This document shows, piece after piece, positions 51,383-61,791 of a DNA stretch of 64,000 bases (the first letter of the stretch is position 1; each line of letters opens with the position of its first letter). Position numbers and translations under genes: made by a program. The notes below the pieces were generated by a model. The model searched no databases and was not told the DNA's origin. It saw nothing but the letters and a program-made list of their open reading frames with translations. Source of the stretch: CAYVTV01 sp964526475 (GTDB lineage: Bacteria; Bacteroidota; Bacteroidia; Bacteroidales; GCA-2748055); assembly GCA_964526475.1 (NCBI GenBank), contig CAZGKF010000012.1, positions 8,800 to 72,799 of the forward strand, in the 5' to 3' direction.

Positions 51383-52707
51383 TGGAAACCAGTGCTTTTC
51401 AGAAAATATACACAAAAATAACCCAGATTACCAAGGCAACCTGTTCTCTTAATGCAGCAGGTGTCGGGTACGAAGAACTCGCCTCCGTAAACGGACGTCT
51501 GGCTCAGGTGGTTAAGATTAAGGGAGAAGAAGTTACACTTCAGGTATATAGCGGTACAGAGGGGATACCTTCAAACGCAGAAGTTATTTTCTTTGGACGC
51601 CCTCCCGTGCTTAAGGTAAGCGATGATCTTGCCGGCAGATTTTTCAACTCCTTTGGTTTACCCATTGACGGAGGCCCTGAAGTTGAGGGTGAAGAATATG
51701 AGATCGGAGGGCCATCAGTCAATCCGGTACGTCGCAAGCAACCGTCAGAACTTATTGCTACTGGTATTGCCGGTATCGATCTTAACAATACCCTGGTAAC
51801 CGGGCAGAAAATCCCGTTTTTTGCTGACCCCGACCAGCCCTTTAACCAGGTGATGGCAATGGTAGCTCTTCGGGCACAAGCTGATAAGATAATTCTTGGT
51901 GGGATGGGGCTTACAAATGATGATTATCTCTATTTTAAAAATGTATTTGATAACGCAGGAGCCTTGGACCGTATTGTGAGTTTTGTAAACACTACAGAAG
52001 ACCCCCCTGTTGAGCGCTTACTCGTTCCCGACATGGCCCTTACTGCTGCTGAATATTTTGCAGTTGAGAAAAATGAAAGCGTTCTGGTTCTGCTTACTGA
52101 CATGACACTTTATGCAGATGCCCTGAGTATTGTATCAAACCGCATGGATCAGATCCCATCCAAAGATAGTATGCCCGGGTCCCTTTACAGTGATCTTGCA
52201 AAGATATATGAAAAAGCTGTGCAGTTTCCCGCAGGAGGTTCTATTACCATTATTGCTGTCACCACACTTTCAGGTGGAGATATCACACATTCTATTCCGG
52301 ACAATACAGGTTACATCACAGAGGGACAGTTGTTTCTCCGACGTGACACTGAAATAGGGAAGGTAATTATTGATCCCTTCAGAAGCTTATCACGACTTAA
52401 GCAACTTGTTATCGGGAAGAAAACACGTGAGGATCATCCACAGGTAATGAATACAGCTGTACGACTGTATGCTGATGCAGCGAACGCAAGGACAAAACTT
52501 GAGAATGGCTTTGACTTAACTGATTATGATGAGCGAACCCTCAATTTCGCAAAGGATTATTCCGAAAAATTACTGGCTATCGATGTTAACATTGATACCG
52601 ATACCATGATGAATACTGGCTGGGAATTATTCAGCAAATATTTTACTCCGGCTGAAGTAGGTATCCGCGAGGAACTAGTTGATAAATACTGGCCTGATGA
52701 AAACTGA
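51382..52707 (+). CDS. atpB: V-type ATPase subunit B
   Basis: 441 residues. Regulatory nucleotide-binding subunit: GRFFNSFGLPIDGGP, ELIATGIAGIDLNNTLVTGQKIP, VLVLLTDMTLYADALSIVSNRMDQIPSKDSMPG (quoted in parts by family position), and ITEGQLFLRR. Where catalytic subunits have a P-loop this protein has FADPDQPFN, even further from the Walker motif than the usual FSGSGLPHN of B subunits, so ATP is not expected to be hydrolysed here. It alternates with A in the hexameric head. Confidence 0.96.
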   Translation: METSAFQKIYTKITQITKATCSLNAAGVGYEELASVNGRLAQVVKIKGEEVTLQVYSGTEGIPSNAEVIFFGRPPVLKVSDDLAGRFFNSFGLPIDGGPEVEGEEYEIGGPSVNPVRRKQPSELIATGIAGIDLNNTLVTGQKIPFFADPDQPFNQVMAMVALRAQADKIILGGMGLTNDDYLYFKNVFDNAGALDRIVSFVNTTEDPPVERLLVPDMALTAAEYFAVEKNESVLVLLTDMTLYADALSIVSNRMDQIPSKDSMPGSLYSDLAKIYEKAVQFPAGGSITIIAVTTLSGGDITHSIPDNTGYITEGQLFLRRDTEIGKVIIDPFRSLSRLKQLVIGKKTREDHPQVMNTAVRLYADAANARTKLENGFDLTDYDERTLNFAKDYSEKLLAIDVNIDTDTMMNTGWELFSKYFTPAEVGIREELVDKYWPDEN

Positions 52708-52755
52708 TTCATTGAAATAATAAATAATTAGATTTTTTTGAATTAAAAAGAACAG

Positions 52756-53358
52756 ATGGCAATAAAATTTCAATATAACAAAACATCGCTTCAGGATCTT
52801 AGTAAGCAACTTAATATCAGGGTCAGAGCATTGCCTACAATAAAAAATAAGGAAACTGCCCTTCGAATGGAAGTTAAAAAAGCTAAAGACGATGCCACAT
52901 TACTGGATGAGAAATTGGAACAGAAAATCCGTTCATATGAGTATATGTCAAGGTTATGGGCTGAATTTGACAGGGACCTGATTACTATTAAAGATGTTGA
53001 ACTTTCGGTTAAAAAAATTGCTGGTGTAAAGACTCCTGTTTTGGATAATATTATATTTGAGACAAAAGAATTCAGCCTTATTAACCAGCCCGACTGGTTT
53101 TATGATGGCATAGTGATTCTGGAAGAGCTTGCCAGGGTAGCCATTGAACGAGACTTTTTCTACCGCAAAATGAATCTTCTGGATTATGCAAGAAAAAAAA
53201 CTACCCAGAAGGTAAACCTTTATGAAAAGATACAAATACCCGGTTATGAAGAGGCCATTCTGAAGATCAAGCGATTCCTTGAGGATGAAGCAAATCTCGA
53301 TAAATCATCTCAAAAAATTGTAAAGAACCGGCAACAACAAGTGGAGGAAGCAGCATGA
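52756..53358 (+). CDS. atpD: V-type ATPase subunit D
   Basis: 200 residues. Long N- and C-terminal helices that form the rotating central shaft: YNKTSLQDLSKQLNIRVRAL at the start and RKKTTQKVNLYEKIQIPGYE, the family's conserved motif, near the end. Its 3' end overlaps the I gene by 4 bases (ATGA). No separate F subunit gene, which normally binds D, is found nearby. Confidence 0.93.
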   Translation: MAIKFQYNKTSLQDLSKQLNIRVRALPTIKNKETALRMEVKKAKDDATLLDEKLEQKIRSYEYMSRLWAEFDRDLITIKDVELSVKKIAGVKTPVLDNIIFETKEFSLINQPDWFYDGIVILEELARVAIERDFFYRKMNLLDYARKKTTQKVNLYEKIQIPGYEEAILKIKRFLEDEANLDKSSQKIVKNRQQQVEEAA

Positions 53359-55172
53359 TAACTCCTATGTCAAAATACTCATTCCTTGTTTATCATCATG
53401 AATATGTTGATTTTCTTGATAAGCTCAGAGAACTCGGTGTTGTGCATATCCTGGAGAAACAGGCGCAGATAACCGATGAGATACGGGAACAATACCAGCA
53501 AATTGATCGTGTTGACAAGGTGATACGATTTCTTAAAAACCGTGATATTGAAACTCAATCACCGTCTGAAGATATTTCAGGGGAGGATATCTATGAGGAG
53601 ATTATTGCTTTACAACAGGAAGTTGATCAAAAAACGAATAAACTGAATTCCATTACAAAGGAAATTAATGAATTGAAGCCCTGGGGAGATTTTTCTATTG
53701 AAAAGATAAAGCAACTGGAAGAACATGACATTTTCGTCCGGTTCTTTATCACACAAACCAGAAAATTTAATCCTGAATGGAAAAACGAATATACCATCGA
53801 AGAAATAAACAATGTTAGCGGACATATTTATTTCGTGGTATTCCTGCGTAATGATGAGGAAATAAATATCCAGGCTGAAGAAATTAAACTACATACATAT
53901 TCGCTGTCTTCATTAAATGTGGCCAAAGAAAAAATTAACAAGGAACTTGGTACTATTGATAAACGTTTCGACCATGTAGCAAAGACTGGCATTCCTGCAT
54001 TGGAACAATATAAAAACTCCCTGATCCAGAAACTGGAATATGAAAAAGTTGTATATAATACTTCTGTTGAAGCAGAAGAGCGTTTAAGAATACTGGAAGG
54101 ATGGGTACCAAGAGAATCCCGGGATCAGGTAAACAATTTTCTTGATAATACCGGAGCTGTATATATTTCCCGAAATCCCGGACCTGACGATAAAGTACCT
54201 ATCTTGCTCAGGAACAAGAGATTTGCTGAAAAATTCGAAGTTCTGGGGGAATTGTATTCCCTTCCTAAATATACTGAACTTGATCTTACACCACATTTTG
54301 CTCCCTTTTATGCTTTGTTTTTCGGTTTTTGTCTGGGAGATGTCGGATATGGTATTCTTATGGCAATTGCTGCTCTTATTCTAAAAGGCAAAGTCAAGAA
54401 GGAGTTTAAACCGGTAACTATTCTTATCTTCTTTCTTGGACTTGCCACAGTCCTTTTCGGATTGATTGGAGGCACATTTTTCGGAATAAACTTATATCAC
54501 ACCAATCTACCGGTATACAGTACACTTCAGGCTAATTTCGAGGAAAAAGGAACTGATATCAACAGCTTTCTCTTCTATTTATCTCTTGTTTTCGGGGCAG
54601 TGCAAATACTATTCGGAATGATTATTAAAGCTGTAAATGAAATCAAACAGTACGGAATAAAACTTGCCCTGGGCACTATCGGATGGATCATTTTACTCAT
54701 TGGGATGATCTCTGTATATGCTTTGAATAAATATGCAAACGTTTCCATGGAAATTCTCGATCCTGTTAAATATGGTATTTTGATTACCGGGGGAATTTTG
54801 ATTCTGTTTCTTAACAATCTGAATCGAAATGTTTTCATGAATTTAGGCCTTGGTTTATGGAATACATATAACATGGTTACCGGTATCATTGGGGATTTAC
54901 TTTCCTATATCCGTTTATTCGCCCTTGGAATTTCCAGTGCAATATTAGGTTTCGTTTTTAACAGCCTGGCCGTTTCAATGAGTGGGAATATACCTGTTTT
55001 AAGCATCCTTATTATGGTTGTGATCCTTGTAATAGGCCATGGAATTAATCTTTTTATGTCAGGTTTGGGAGCGTTTGTTCATCCGATGCGTCTCACTTTT
55101 GTTGAATTTTATAAAAACGCCGGTTTTACCGGTGGCGGAAGAAAATACAATCCTTTTAGAAAAATAATTTAA
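53355..55172 (+). CDS. atpI: V-type ATPase subunit I (a-subunit homologue)
   Basis: 605 residues. A cytoplasmic N-terminal half with coiled coil (about 20-290) precedes about seven or eight membrane segments from residue 310. The conserved Arg needed for ion movement lies in LLSYIRLFALGISSAI near residue 520; FFGFCLGDVGYGI is the first conserved membrane motif, and HGINLFMSGLGAFVHPMRLTF is split over the last. It forms the half-channels beside the K ring and ties it to the stator. The start could also be Met5. Confidence 0.96.
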   Translation: MITPMSKYSFLVYHHEYVDFLDKLRELGVVHILEKQAQITDEIREQYQQIDRVDKVIRFLKNRDIETQSPSEDISGEDIYEEIIALQQEVDQKTNKLNSITKEINELKPWGDFSIEKIKQLEEHDIFVRFFITQTRKFNPEWKNEYTIEEINNVSGHIYFVVFLRNDEEINIQAEEIKLHTYSLSSLNVAKEKINKELGTIDKRFDHVAKTGIPALEQYKNSLIQKLEYEKVVYNTSVEAEERLRILEGWVPRESRDQVNNFLDNTGAVYISRNPGPDDKVPILLRNKRFAEKFEVLGELYSLPKYTELDLTPHFAPFYALFFGFCLGDVGYGILMAIAALILKGKVKKEFKPVTILIFFLGLATVLFGLIGGTFFGINLYHTNLPVYSTLQANFEEKGTDINSFLFYLSLVFGAVQILFGMIIKAVNEIKQYGIKLALGTIGWIILLIGMISVYALNKYANVSMEILDPVKYGILITGGILILFLNNLNRNVFMNLGLGLWNTYNMVTGIIGDLLSYIRLFALGISSAILGFVFNSLAVSMSGNIPVLSILIMVVILVIGHGINLFMSGLGAFVHPMRLTFVEFYKNAGFTGGGRKYNPFRKII

Positions 55173-55646
<474 letters not shown>

Positions 55647-55928
55647 TTAATTTTAGTAACTATTTGACTTGTTTTCATAGTGCTATCTAACTTCAATGGT
55701 TCATTTTGCCATTGTTTCCATCAGATTTGCTCTGATTAGAACGCGGATTTACACAGAGATAATATAAGCGTATCCGGTATTCTTCAGTGTTAATAAGCAC
55801 TTCGCCGTCGGCAAGTTTTGCTCTTCTGACCACGTGCGATAAAGTTACTACGCCGCATCTTTCGCCGGAGGCCGAAGCCTATGGTGAAGGCACCCGGCGA
55901 GCCTTCCATCGGGAATGTATTCCATGAG

Positions 55929-57134
55929 TCAGTGAAAACGCTTAATTATTTTCCCGGCGAGCGATTCTCCGATTGCGAGTGATGAAGTTGCTGCAGGTGA
56001 AGGAGCATTCAACACGTGAAACGCATTTTCAGATTCAACGATTAAAAAATCATCCAGTAAATTACCTTTCCGGTCACATGCCTGTGCTCTTACACCTGCA
56101 TTTCCCCTGACTAAATCTTCTTTTTTAATTTCAGGAATTAAGTATTGCAGATCTCTTACAAAAGCAAATTTACTGAAAGAACGATAATATTCTCTTAGAC
56201 CGGCTTTCCAGTAACGACGCACTACCTTTCTGAAACCAGGCCAGGCTATAGTCTCAGCAAATTCATTAAATCCGAAGTCTGATCTTTTATATCCTTCTCT
56301 CTTAAATGCCCACACTGCATTTGGCCCTGCTTCAACTCCCCCGTTAATCATCCGCGTGAAATGAACACCAAGAAAAGGAAAAGCAGGATCAGGAACAGGA
56401 TAAACAAGGTTTCTAACAAGATAGGCTCTTTCCTCTTTAAGCTTATAATATTCTCCCCTGAAAGGAATTATACGTGCAGATAATTTCTTCTCCGTCAGCT
56501 CTGCAATTTTATCAGAATAAAGTCCTGCTGTATTTACTATTAAACGACAATCAAAAGATCCACTATTTGTAACTACTGTGCATAATTGTCTTTTTCGTAA
56601 AATATTAGTAACCATGTTATTTGTCAATATTTCACCACCATATCGTTTAGTAAATATCTCAGCATATTTTCGACAAACTTCAGTATAGTCAGTTATTCCT
56701 GTGTAAGGAACATACAATGCGGATCTTCCGGCTGCGTGTGGTTCATATTTCCGGATCTCTCCGGGATGAACTCTAATTACCCTGTCAAGTCCGTTTGCCA
56801 TGGATCTTTCATACAATCTTTCCAACTGCGGTATTTCTTCATCACTGATGGCAACAATAAGTTTACCGCACAATTCATATTTAATATTTTCCTTTTCGCA
56901 GAAATCGATCAGCATCTGATAGCCCTCACGGCAATTAAGAGCTTTAAAACTACCAGGTTTATAATATACACCTGCATGAATTACGCCACTGTTATGTCCT
57001 GTCTGGTGAGAGGCTATATCTTTCTCTTTTTCCAGCACCGCGATTTTCAGATCTTTTTTTTTCTCATTTAATTTTAAAGCAGTGGCTAAACCAATAATAC
57101 CGGCACCAATAATAACAATATCATATTTCGCCAT
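55929..57134 (-). CDS. lhgO: L-2-hydroxyglutarate oxidase/dehydrogenase
   Basis: 401 residues. FAD motif VIIGAGIIGLATALKL; HQTGHNSGVIHAGVYY and KPGSFKALNCREG are hallmark stretches of LhgO; LGVHFTRMINGGVEAGPNAV and the C-terminal LNAPSPAATSSLAIGE complete the DAO fold. The enzyme oxidises L-2-hydroxyglutarate to 2-oxoglutarate, passing electrons to the quinone pool, and so removes a by-product of promiscuous reductases. The 282 bases between it and the V-ATPase operon hold no recognised gene, only a GC-richer stretch at about 55800-55910. Confidence 0.94.
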   Translation of the reverse strand: MAKYDIVIIGAGIIGLATALKLNEKKKDLKIAVLEKEKDIASHQTGHNSGVIHAGVYYKPGSFKALNCREGYQMLIDFCEKENIKYELCGKLIVAISDEEIPQLERLYERSMANGLDRVIRVHPGEIRKYEPHAAGRSALYVPYTGITDYTEVCRKYAEIFTKRYGGEILTNNMVTNILRKRQLCTVVTNSGSFDCRLIVNTAGLYSDKIAELTEKKLSARIIPFRGEYYKLKEERAYLVRNLVYPVPDPAFPFLGVHFTRMINGGVEAGPNAVWAFKREGYKRSDFGFNEFAETIAWPGFRKVVRRYWKAGLREYYRSFSKFAFVRDLQYLIPEIKKEDLVRGNAGVRAQACDRKGNLLDDFLIVESENAFHVLNAPSPAATSSLAIGESLAGKIIKRFH

Positions 57135-57248
57135 TAGATTTTAGTTTCTCAGGTAAAAATGCGAAATATCTTCAAATTTCCTGATTCAATATAATAAAAA
57201 TGTGAATTTACGTTCCATATTTAATAAGCATCCAAATGTAATAAACCA

Positions 57249-58517
57249 TTATATTATTTTTGTTCCGATCAAACACTCAAGACATTTTCGTGGCTTACAG
57301 TAATTCACGCTAAGATGGATAAGAGCCTGAGAATCGAAGGCGTTTTCAGGCTTTATACCCGCCTTTTCCCAAATACTAACATATACATTTTTTTCCGGAG
57401 GAAGTTCTTCCAGGTATCGTAATACTCTATCCTGCAATTCATTTCTCATTCTGTATTTCGCATATGCAAATAGTAAAGGCAGAACAGCATTTATGATAAT
57501 AATATCAGTACTTCCTTTGCCCATCCGGTAAATCCTTCTCCTGTTTTTATTTCCAAAGAGCATATGGCTTTCCCAATATTTATCTGTTGTTATAGTAAAG
57601 ATGTCTCTCAGTTCCTGCAGATTCTCACATTCTATAATATCAGCGAATAAAGGAAAGCTGTTTATTATAAGACTGGCAAACTGAGATATTCTGACTGTTG
57701 GGAAATTAGGAGGCCGGGATCGCATAAATTGCCAGGAATGTTTGTTGAGAGCACGGGAAGGGAGCATAGAATACACTCCTTCATATTCTCTTCTAAGTGC
57801 ATCATAATAATTGTCGCCCGAAATTTTATCCTCAAGGAATCCTGCCTGACCAAATAATATAGCATTAATAGTCAATGATTTATCCCGAAATCTGAGAAGG
57901 GTTTTCAATGGTACCGTATTAACGAGCATACTGAAAGGAACGTTATTTATTCGAAAACCAAAGCTTTTCCCCAGAAATCTGTAGAAAGTTTCTTCCCAAT
58001 CATATTTATTTTCCTCCAAAGTCTTAAAAACGAATGTTGTTTTATCCCTTAGGCGGTTAATCGTAAGCTTTGCCATCCAGTCATGCATATATATACTGTT
58101 GATGCTACATAATCTCTTGCTGCATGGTAATATTTCATTATTAAGTATAAGGTTTCGGTAATTCTCAAGGTGTGTTTCATTAAGCTCTATGGCAATTGCA
58201 GGAATGGGTTCTCCGTTCAGCCTGAAAATTTCCTTATCATTTTCCAGCACAACATGAAGGATTATACTGTCGTATGCAGGATCTTTATGATGTTCATGGC
58301 GGTACCAGTCAGAGGCTTTTAAGTGGACTTCCACATTTCCTGCCCAGGTAGTATTTCCAATTTTTATTCTGGCATTAAAGAAATCAGGTCCTGAGGATGA
58401 GTTTTGTTCCCCGGGGTCAATTATCTCTATAGTTTCCTTATTATAAAAAAGCTTATCTTTTCTGTAAAGCAGAAATTTCCAGGCAAACTGAACGTATTCC
58501 TCAGAAACTTTAAGCAT
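57249..58517 (-). CDS. DUF2851 family protein
   Basis: 422 residues, soluble, no signal peptide. The N-terminal part has GPDFFNARIKIGNTTWAGN, VEVHLKASDWYRHEHH and KDPAYDSIILHVV, the family's most conserved region; acidic residues and a Lys spaced like this recall PD-(D/E)XK nucleases, though that is my inference. The C-terminus has a Cys-rich motif, CKPRKCLECLIG. DUF2851 is widespread in Bacteroidota and its function is unknown. It stands with lhgO and pyrF on one strand but with gaps over 60 bases, so shared transcription is uncertain. Confidence 0.9.
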   Translation of the reverse strand: MLKVSEEYVQFAWKFLLYRKDKLFYNKETIEIIDPGEQNSSSGPDFFNARIKIGNTTWAGNVEVHLKASDWYRHEHHKDPAYDSIILHVVLENDKEIFRLNGEPIPAIAIELNETHLENYRNLILNNEILPCSKRLCSINSIYMHDWMAKLTINRLRDKTTFVFKTLEENKYDWEETFYRFLGKSFGFRINNVPFSMLVNTVPLKTLLRFRDKSLTINAILFGQAGFLEDKISGDNYYDALRREYEGVYSMLPSRALNKHSWQFMRSRPPNFPTVRISQFASLIINSFPLFADIIECENLQELRDIFTITTDKYWESHMLFGNKNRRRIYRMGKGSTDIIIINAVLPLLFAYAKYRMRNELQDRVLRYLEELPPEKNVYVSIWEKAGIKPENAFDSQALIHLSVNYCKPRKCLECLIGTKII

Positions 58518-58579
58518 GAAAAAAAAGAATTACATACTTAATGGAAATAATTTCCGATAATCTGCCTGTTAAAAAATTT

Positions 58580-59407
58580 TTATATTACTTTTCTTTTTCT
58601 AAGATAGAACTCCATTTCTTTCTGTATTTCAAGAGCTTTTTCCCTGGCAAAATAATCAAACTTGCTGGTCACATCTGCAAATATAATCGAACGGCTAACA
58701 TTGACAAGGATGCCACATTGTCTGTTGAAACCGTATCTGGAAACCTCCTCAAGGCTGCCACCCTGGGCACCAACTCCCGGGATAAGAAGAAAATGATCAG
58801 GAATGATTTTCCTGATACGTTTTATCCATTCAGAACGTGTAGCTCCCACTACATACATCATATTATCTTTATTCCCCCAGTTTTTTGATACTTTTATAAC
58901 CTGTTCAAACAAATAGTTCCGGTTGCTAAGTTTCAGCATCTGGAAGTCATCGGCTCCGGCATTTGATGTAAGTGCGAGTATTACAGCCCATTTCCCGGGA
59001 CTATCGATAAAGGGATCAACACTATCTCTCCCCATATAAGGTGAAACTGTAACAGCATCAACATCCATGTTATGAAAAAAAGCAGACGCATACCTTCCGG
59101 AAGTATTTCCGATATCTCCTCTTTTGGCGTCGGCAATTATAAAAATCTCGGGATAATGACGTTTGATGTAGCTAACTGTTAGTTCAAGACTCATCCAGCC
59201 GGCCACTCCAAGACATTCATAAAAAGCCAGATTAAGTTTGTAAGCTACTGCAATATCAGAAGTTGCTTTAACAATCTTTTTATTAAATTCATAGAGGGGA
59301 TATTCTTTTTCAAGAAAGTAAGAAGGAATCTTGTTAAAATCCGAATCGAGTCCTATGCATAAGTATCCTGCTTTCTCCCGTATTTGCGTAAAAAGCTTCC
59401 TGGTCAT
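58580..59407 (-). CDS. pyrF: Orotidine 5'-phosphate decarboxylase (type 2)
   Basis: 275 residues. The catalytic Asp-Lys-Asp network sits in ADAKRGDIGNTSGRYASAFF; LCIGLDSDFNKIP at the start, SPYMGRDSVDPF and PGVGAQGGSLEEV are typical of the longer type 2 enzymes. It removes CO2 from OMP to give UMP, the last step of pyrimidine synthesis. It begins 10 bases after the prfA stop codon, so the pair is probably co-transcribed. Confidence 0.96.
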   Translation of the reverse strand: MTRKLFTQIREKAGYLCIGLDSDFNKIPSYFLEKEYPLYEFNKKIVKATSDIAVAYKLNLAFYECLGVAGWMSLELTVSYIKRHYPEIFIIADAKRGDIGNTSGRYASAFFHNMDVDAVTVSPYMGRDSVDPFIDSPGKWAVILALTSNAGADDFQMLKLSNRNYLFEQVIKVSKNWGNKDNMMYVVGATRSEWIKRIRKIIPDHFLLIPGVGAQGGSLEEVSRYGFNRQCGILVNVSRSIIFADVTSKFDYFAREKALEIQKEMEFYLRKRKVI

Positions 59408-59417
59408 TTTTTATATT

Positions 59418-60503
59418 TTATATTCCGCTATCCTTAAGTCTCTCTGCATTTTCAGCCATTTGAAGCTGAGAAATTATTTCGGATAACTCACCATCAAGAA
59501 TAACAGGGAGATTATAAATTGTGAGGTTTATTCGATGATCAGTAAGTCTCCCCTGCGGATAATTATACGTTCTGATTTTTGCAGAACGGTCGCCGGTTGA
59601 AACCATAGTTTTCCTTTTGGAAGCTTCCGCATCCATTCTCTTCTGATATTCAAGATTATATAATCTTGTTCTAAGCTCTTTCATAGCTTTGTCAAGATTC
59701 TTGATCTGAGACTTCTCATCCTGGCATGAAACAACAATTCCCGAGGGAATATGTGTAAGTCTTATAGCCGAATAAGTTGTATTTACAGATTGTCCGCCCG
59801 GACCGGAAGAACAGAAAGTGTCCTTTCGGATATCATCGCTATTAAGTTCGACATCAAATTCATCGGCTTCAGGAAGTACGACAACGGAAGCTGCTGAAGT
59901 GTGTACCCTTCCCTGAGTTTCAGTTTGAGGAACTCTTTGAACGCGATGAACACCAGATTCATATTTCATTAATCCATAAACTCCCTCACCGTTTACATGC
60001 ATTATAACTTCTTTAAAGCCACCTGCTGTGCCCTCAGAAGAACTGCTAACTTCATACTTCCAACCCTGGTTCTCAAAAAACTTGGTGTACATCCTGAAAA
60101 GATCACCGGCAAATATACTGGCCTCATCTCCACCTGTTCCAGCACGGATTTCAACTACAGCTTCTTTTTCATCTTCCGGATCGGAAGGAAGAATGAGAAT
60201 TTTTATTTCATCTTCAAGAGGAAGTGTTTTTTCCTCCAGCTCCTCAAGTTCGATCTTAGCCATTTCTCTCATCTCTTCATCCTTTTCATCCTCTAAAATT
60301 TCTCTGGCTGACTCAATATTACTGACAATATTCCTGTATTCATCGAATTTCTCAACAATTGGTTCAAGCTGCCGAAATTCTTTATTTAACTGGATATACC
60401 TTTTCATATCAGATATAATTCCAGGTTCAGAGATTAGCTTTGAAACTTCATCAAATCTTTTTTTCACACCGGCAAGCTTCTCAAGTAATAATTTATTGCT
60501 CAT
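59418..60503 (-). CDS. prfA: Peptide chain release factor 1
   Basis: 361 residues, full length. The GGQ motif that triggers peptide release is at 236-238 ([12 protein letters not shown]). The tripeptide recognising UAG/UAA is PQT in [15 protein letters not shown], a PxT motif as in RF1 (PAT in E. coli) rather than the SPF of RF2. An N-terminal acidic coiled coil precedes it. It is encoded just upstream of pyrF. Confidence 0.97.
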   Translation of the reverse strand: MSNKLLLEKLAGVKKRFDEVSKLISEPGIISDMKRYIQLNKEFRQLEPIVEKFDEYRNIVSNIESAREILEDEKDEEMREMAKIELEELEEKTLPLEDEIKILILPSDPEDEKEAVVEIRAGTGGDEASIFAGDLFRMYTKFFENQGWKYEVSSSSEGTAGGFKEVIMHVNGEGVYGLMKYESGVHRVQRVPQTETQGRVHTSAASVVVLPEADEFDVELNSDDIRKDTFCSSGPGGQSVNTTYSAIRLTHIPSGIVVSCQDEKSQIKNLDKAMKELRTRLYNLEYQKRMDAEASKRKTMVSTGDRSAKIRTYNYPQGRLTDHRINLTIYNLPVILDGELSEIISQLQMAENAERLKDSGI

Positions 60504-60554
60504 AAATAGGAAAAATATTCGCCTGCAAAATTAATTATAATTCCGGGATATTGA

Positions 60555-61721
60555 TCAGTATTGAAAAATTCCATTTTTTGTGCTAATAGTCAGCTTCTTA
60601 CCTTGCCATCTTTCACAACGCCCAATAATTTTCCCTTCGATATTATAGTCAGCTGCGATATTAATAATCTGGTCAGCAATTTCTTCGGGAACATAAAACT
60701 CAAAGCGATGCCCCATATTAAACACCTGATACATTTCATCCCAGGATGTCCGGGAATTTTCATGAATCATACTGAAAAGCGGGGGTGTATCAAAAAGATT
60801 ATCCTTTATAACATGAATGTCGCTAACAAAGTGCAATATTTTAGTCTGTGCTCCTCCTGTGCAGTGTATCATTCCATGAATTTTGTTCCTTAATTTTTCG
60901 AGAACTTTTTTAACTACAGGAGCATATGTTCTTGTAGGTGATAGTAATAATTTCCCTGCCTCTACACCAGTATCTTTAACTATGTCTGTAATTTTCATCT
61001 GACCGGAATAAACAAGGTTTGCAGGTATATTATAGTCGAAACTTTCCGGATATTTCTCAGCCAGCATATATGAAAAAACATCGTGCCTTGCAGATGTAAG
61101 TCCATTGCTTCCAATGCCTCCGTTATATTCATCTTCGTAAACTGATTTCCCGAATGAGGCGAGACCCACAATAACATCTCCCGGACGAATATTAATTTCA
61201 ATTACCTTCTTACGCTCCATGCGGGCAGCTACAGTGGAGTCAACAATTACTGTTCTTACCAGATCTCCTACATCTGCTGTTTCACCGCCTGCAGAAAAAA
61301 TGTTTATTCCAAGTGATCTAAGTTTATCAAGAAATTCTTCGGTACCGTTTATGATGGCAGAGATAACCTCTCCCGGTATTTTATGTTTATTTCTTCCTAT
61401 TGTTGAAGATATCATTACATTATTTACCGCTCCGACACATATAAGATCGTCGAGGTTCATCACAATGGCATCCTGCGCTATTCCTTTCCATACAGACAGA
61501 TCACCTGTTTCCTTCCAGTACACATATGCTAGAGAAGATTTAGTTCCTGCTCCGTCAGCATGCATTAGCATGCAATGTTGATCGCTACCTGTCAGAATAT
61601 CAGGAACAATCTTACAGAAAGTATTTTTATATAAACCTTTTTCAATGTTCTTAATGGCATTATGCACATCTTCCTTTTGTGAAGAAACACCACGTAATGA
61701 ATAACGCAATTTATCTGTCAT
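60555..61721 (-). CDS. purM: Phosphoribosylformylglycinamidine cyclo-ligase (AIR synthetase)
   Basis: 388 residues, longer than the usual 345, with Bacteroidota-type insertions. HADGAGTKSSLAYVYW (ATP loop), AQDAIVMNLDDLICVGA, GGETADVGDLVRT and MIHCTGGAQTKILHF mark PurM. It closes the imidazole ring of AIR in purine synthesis with ATP. It is co-directional with prfA, with 51 bases between them. Confidence 0.95.
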   Translation of the reverse strand: MTDKLRYSLRGVSSQKEDVHNAIKNIEKGLYKNTFCKIVPDILTGSDQHCMLMHADGAGTKSSLAYVYWKETGDLSVWKGIAQDAIVMNLDDLICVGAVNNVMISSTIGRNKHKIPGEVISAIINGTEEFLDKLRSLGINIFSAGGETADVGDLVRTVIVDSTVAARMERKKVIEINIRPGDVIVGLASFGKSVYEDEYNGGIGSNGLTSARHDVFSYMLAEKYPESFDYNIPANLVYSGQMKITDIVKDTGVEAGKLLLSPTRTYAPVVKKVLEKLRNKIHGMIHCTGGAQTKILHFVSDIHVIKDNLFDTPPLFSMIHENSRTSWDEMYQVFNMGHRFEFYVPEEIADQIINIAADYNIEGKIIGRCERWQGKKLTISTKNGIFQY

Positions 61722-61791
61722 AACGGATAATTAACTCATAAGGATACAGCAGCAATAAAAAAATAAGATCCTTATTTTTATGTTTCAAATA

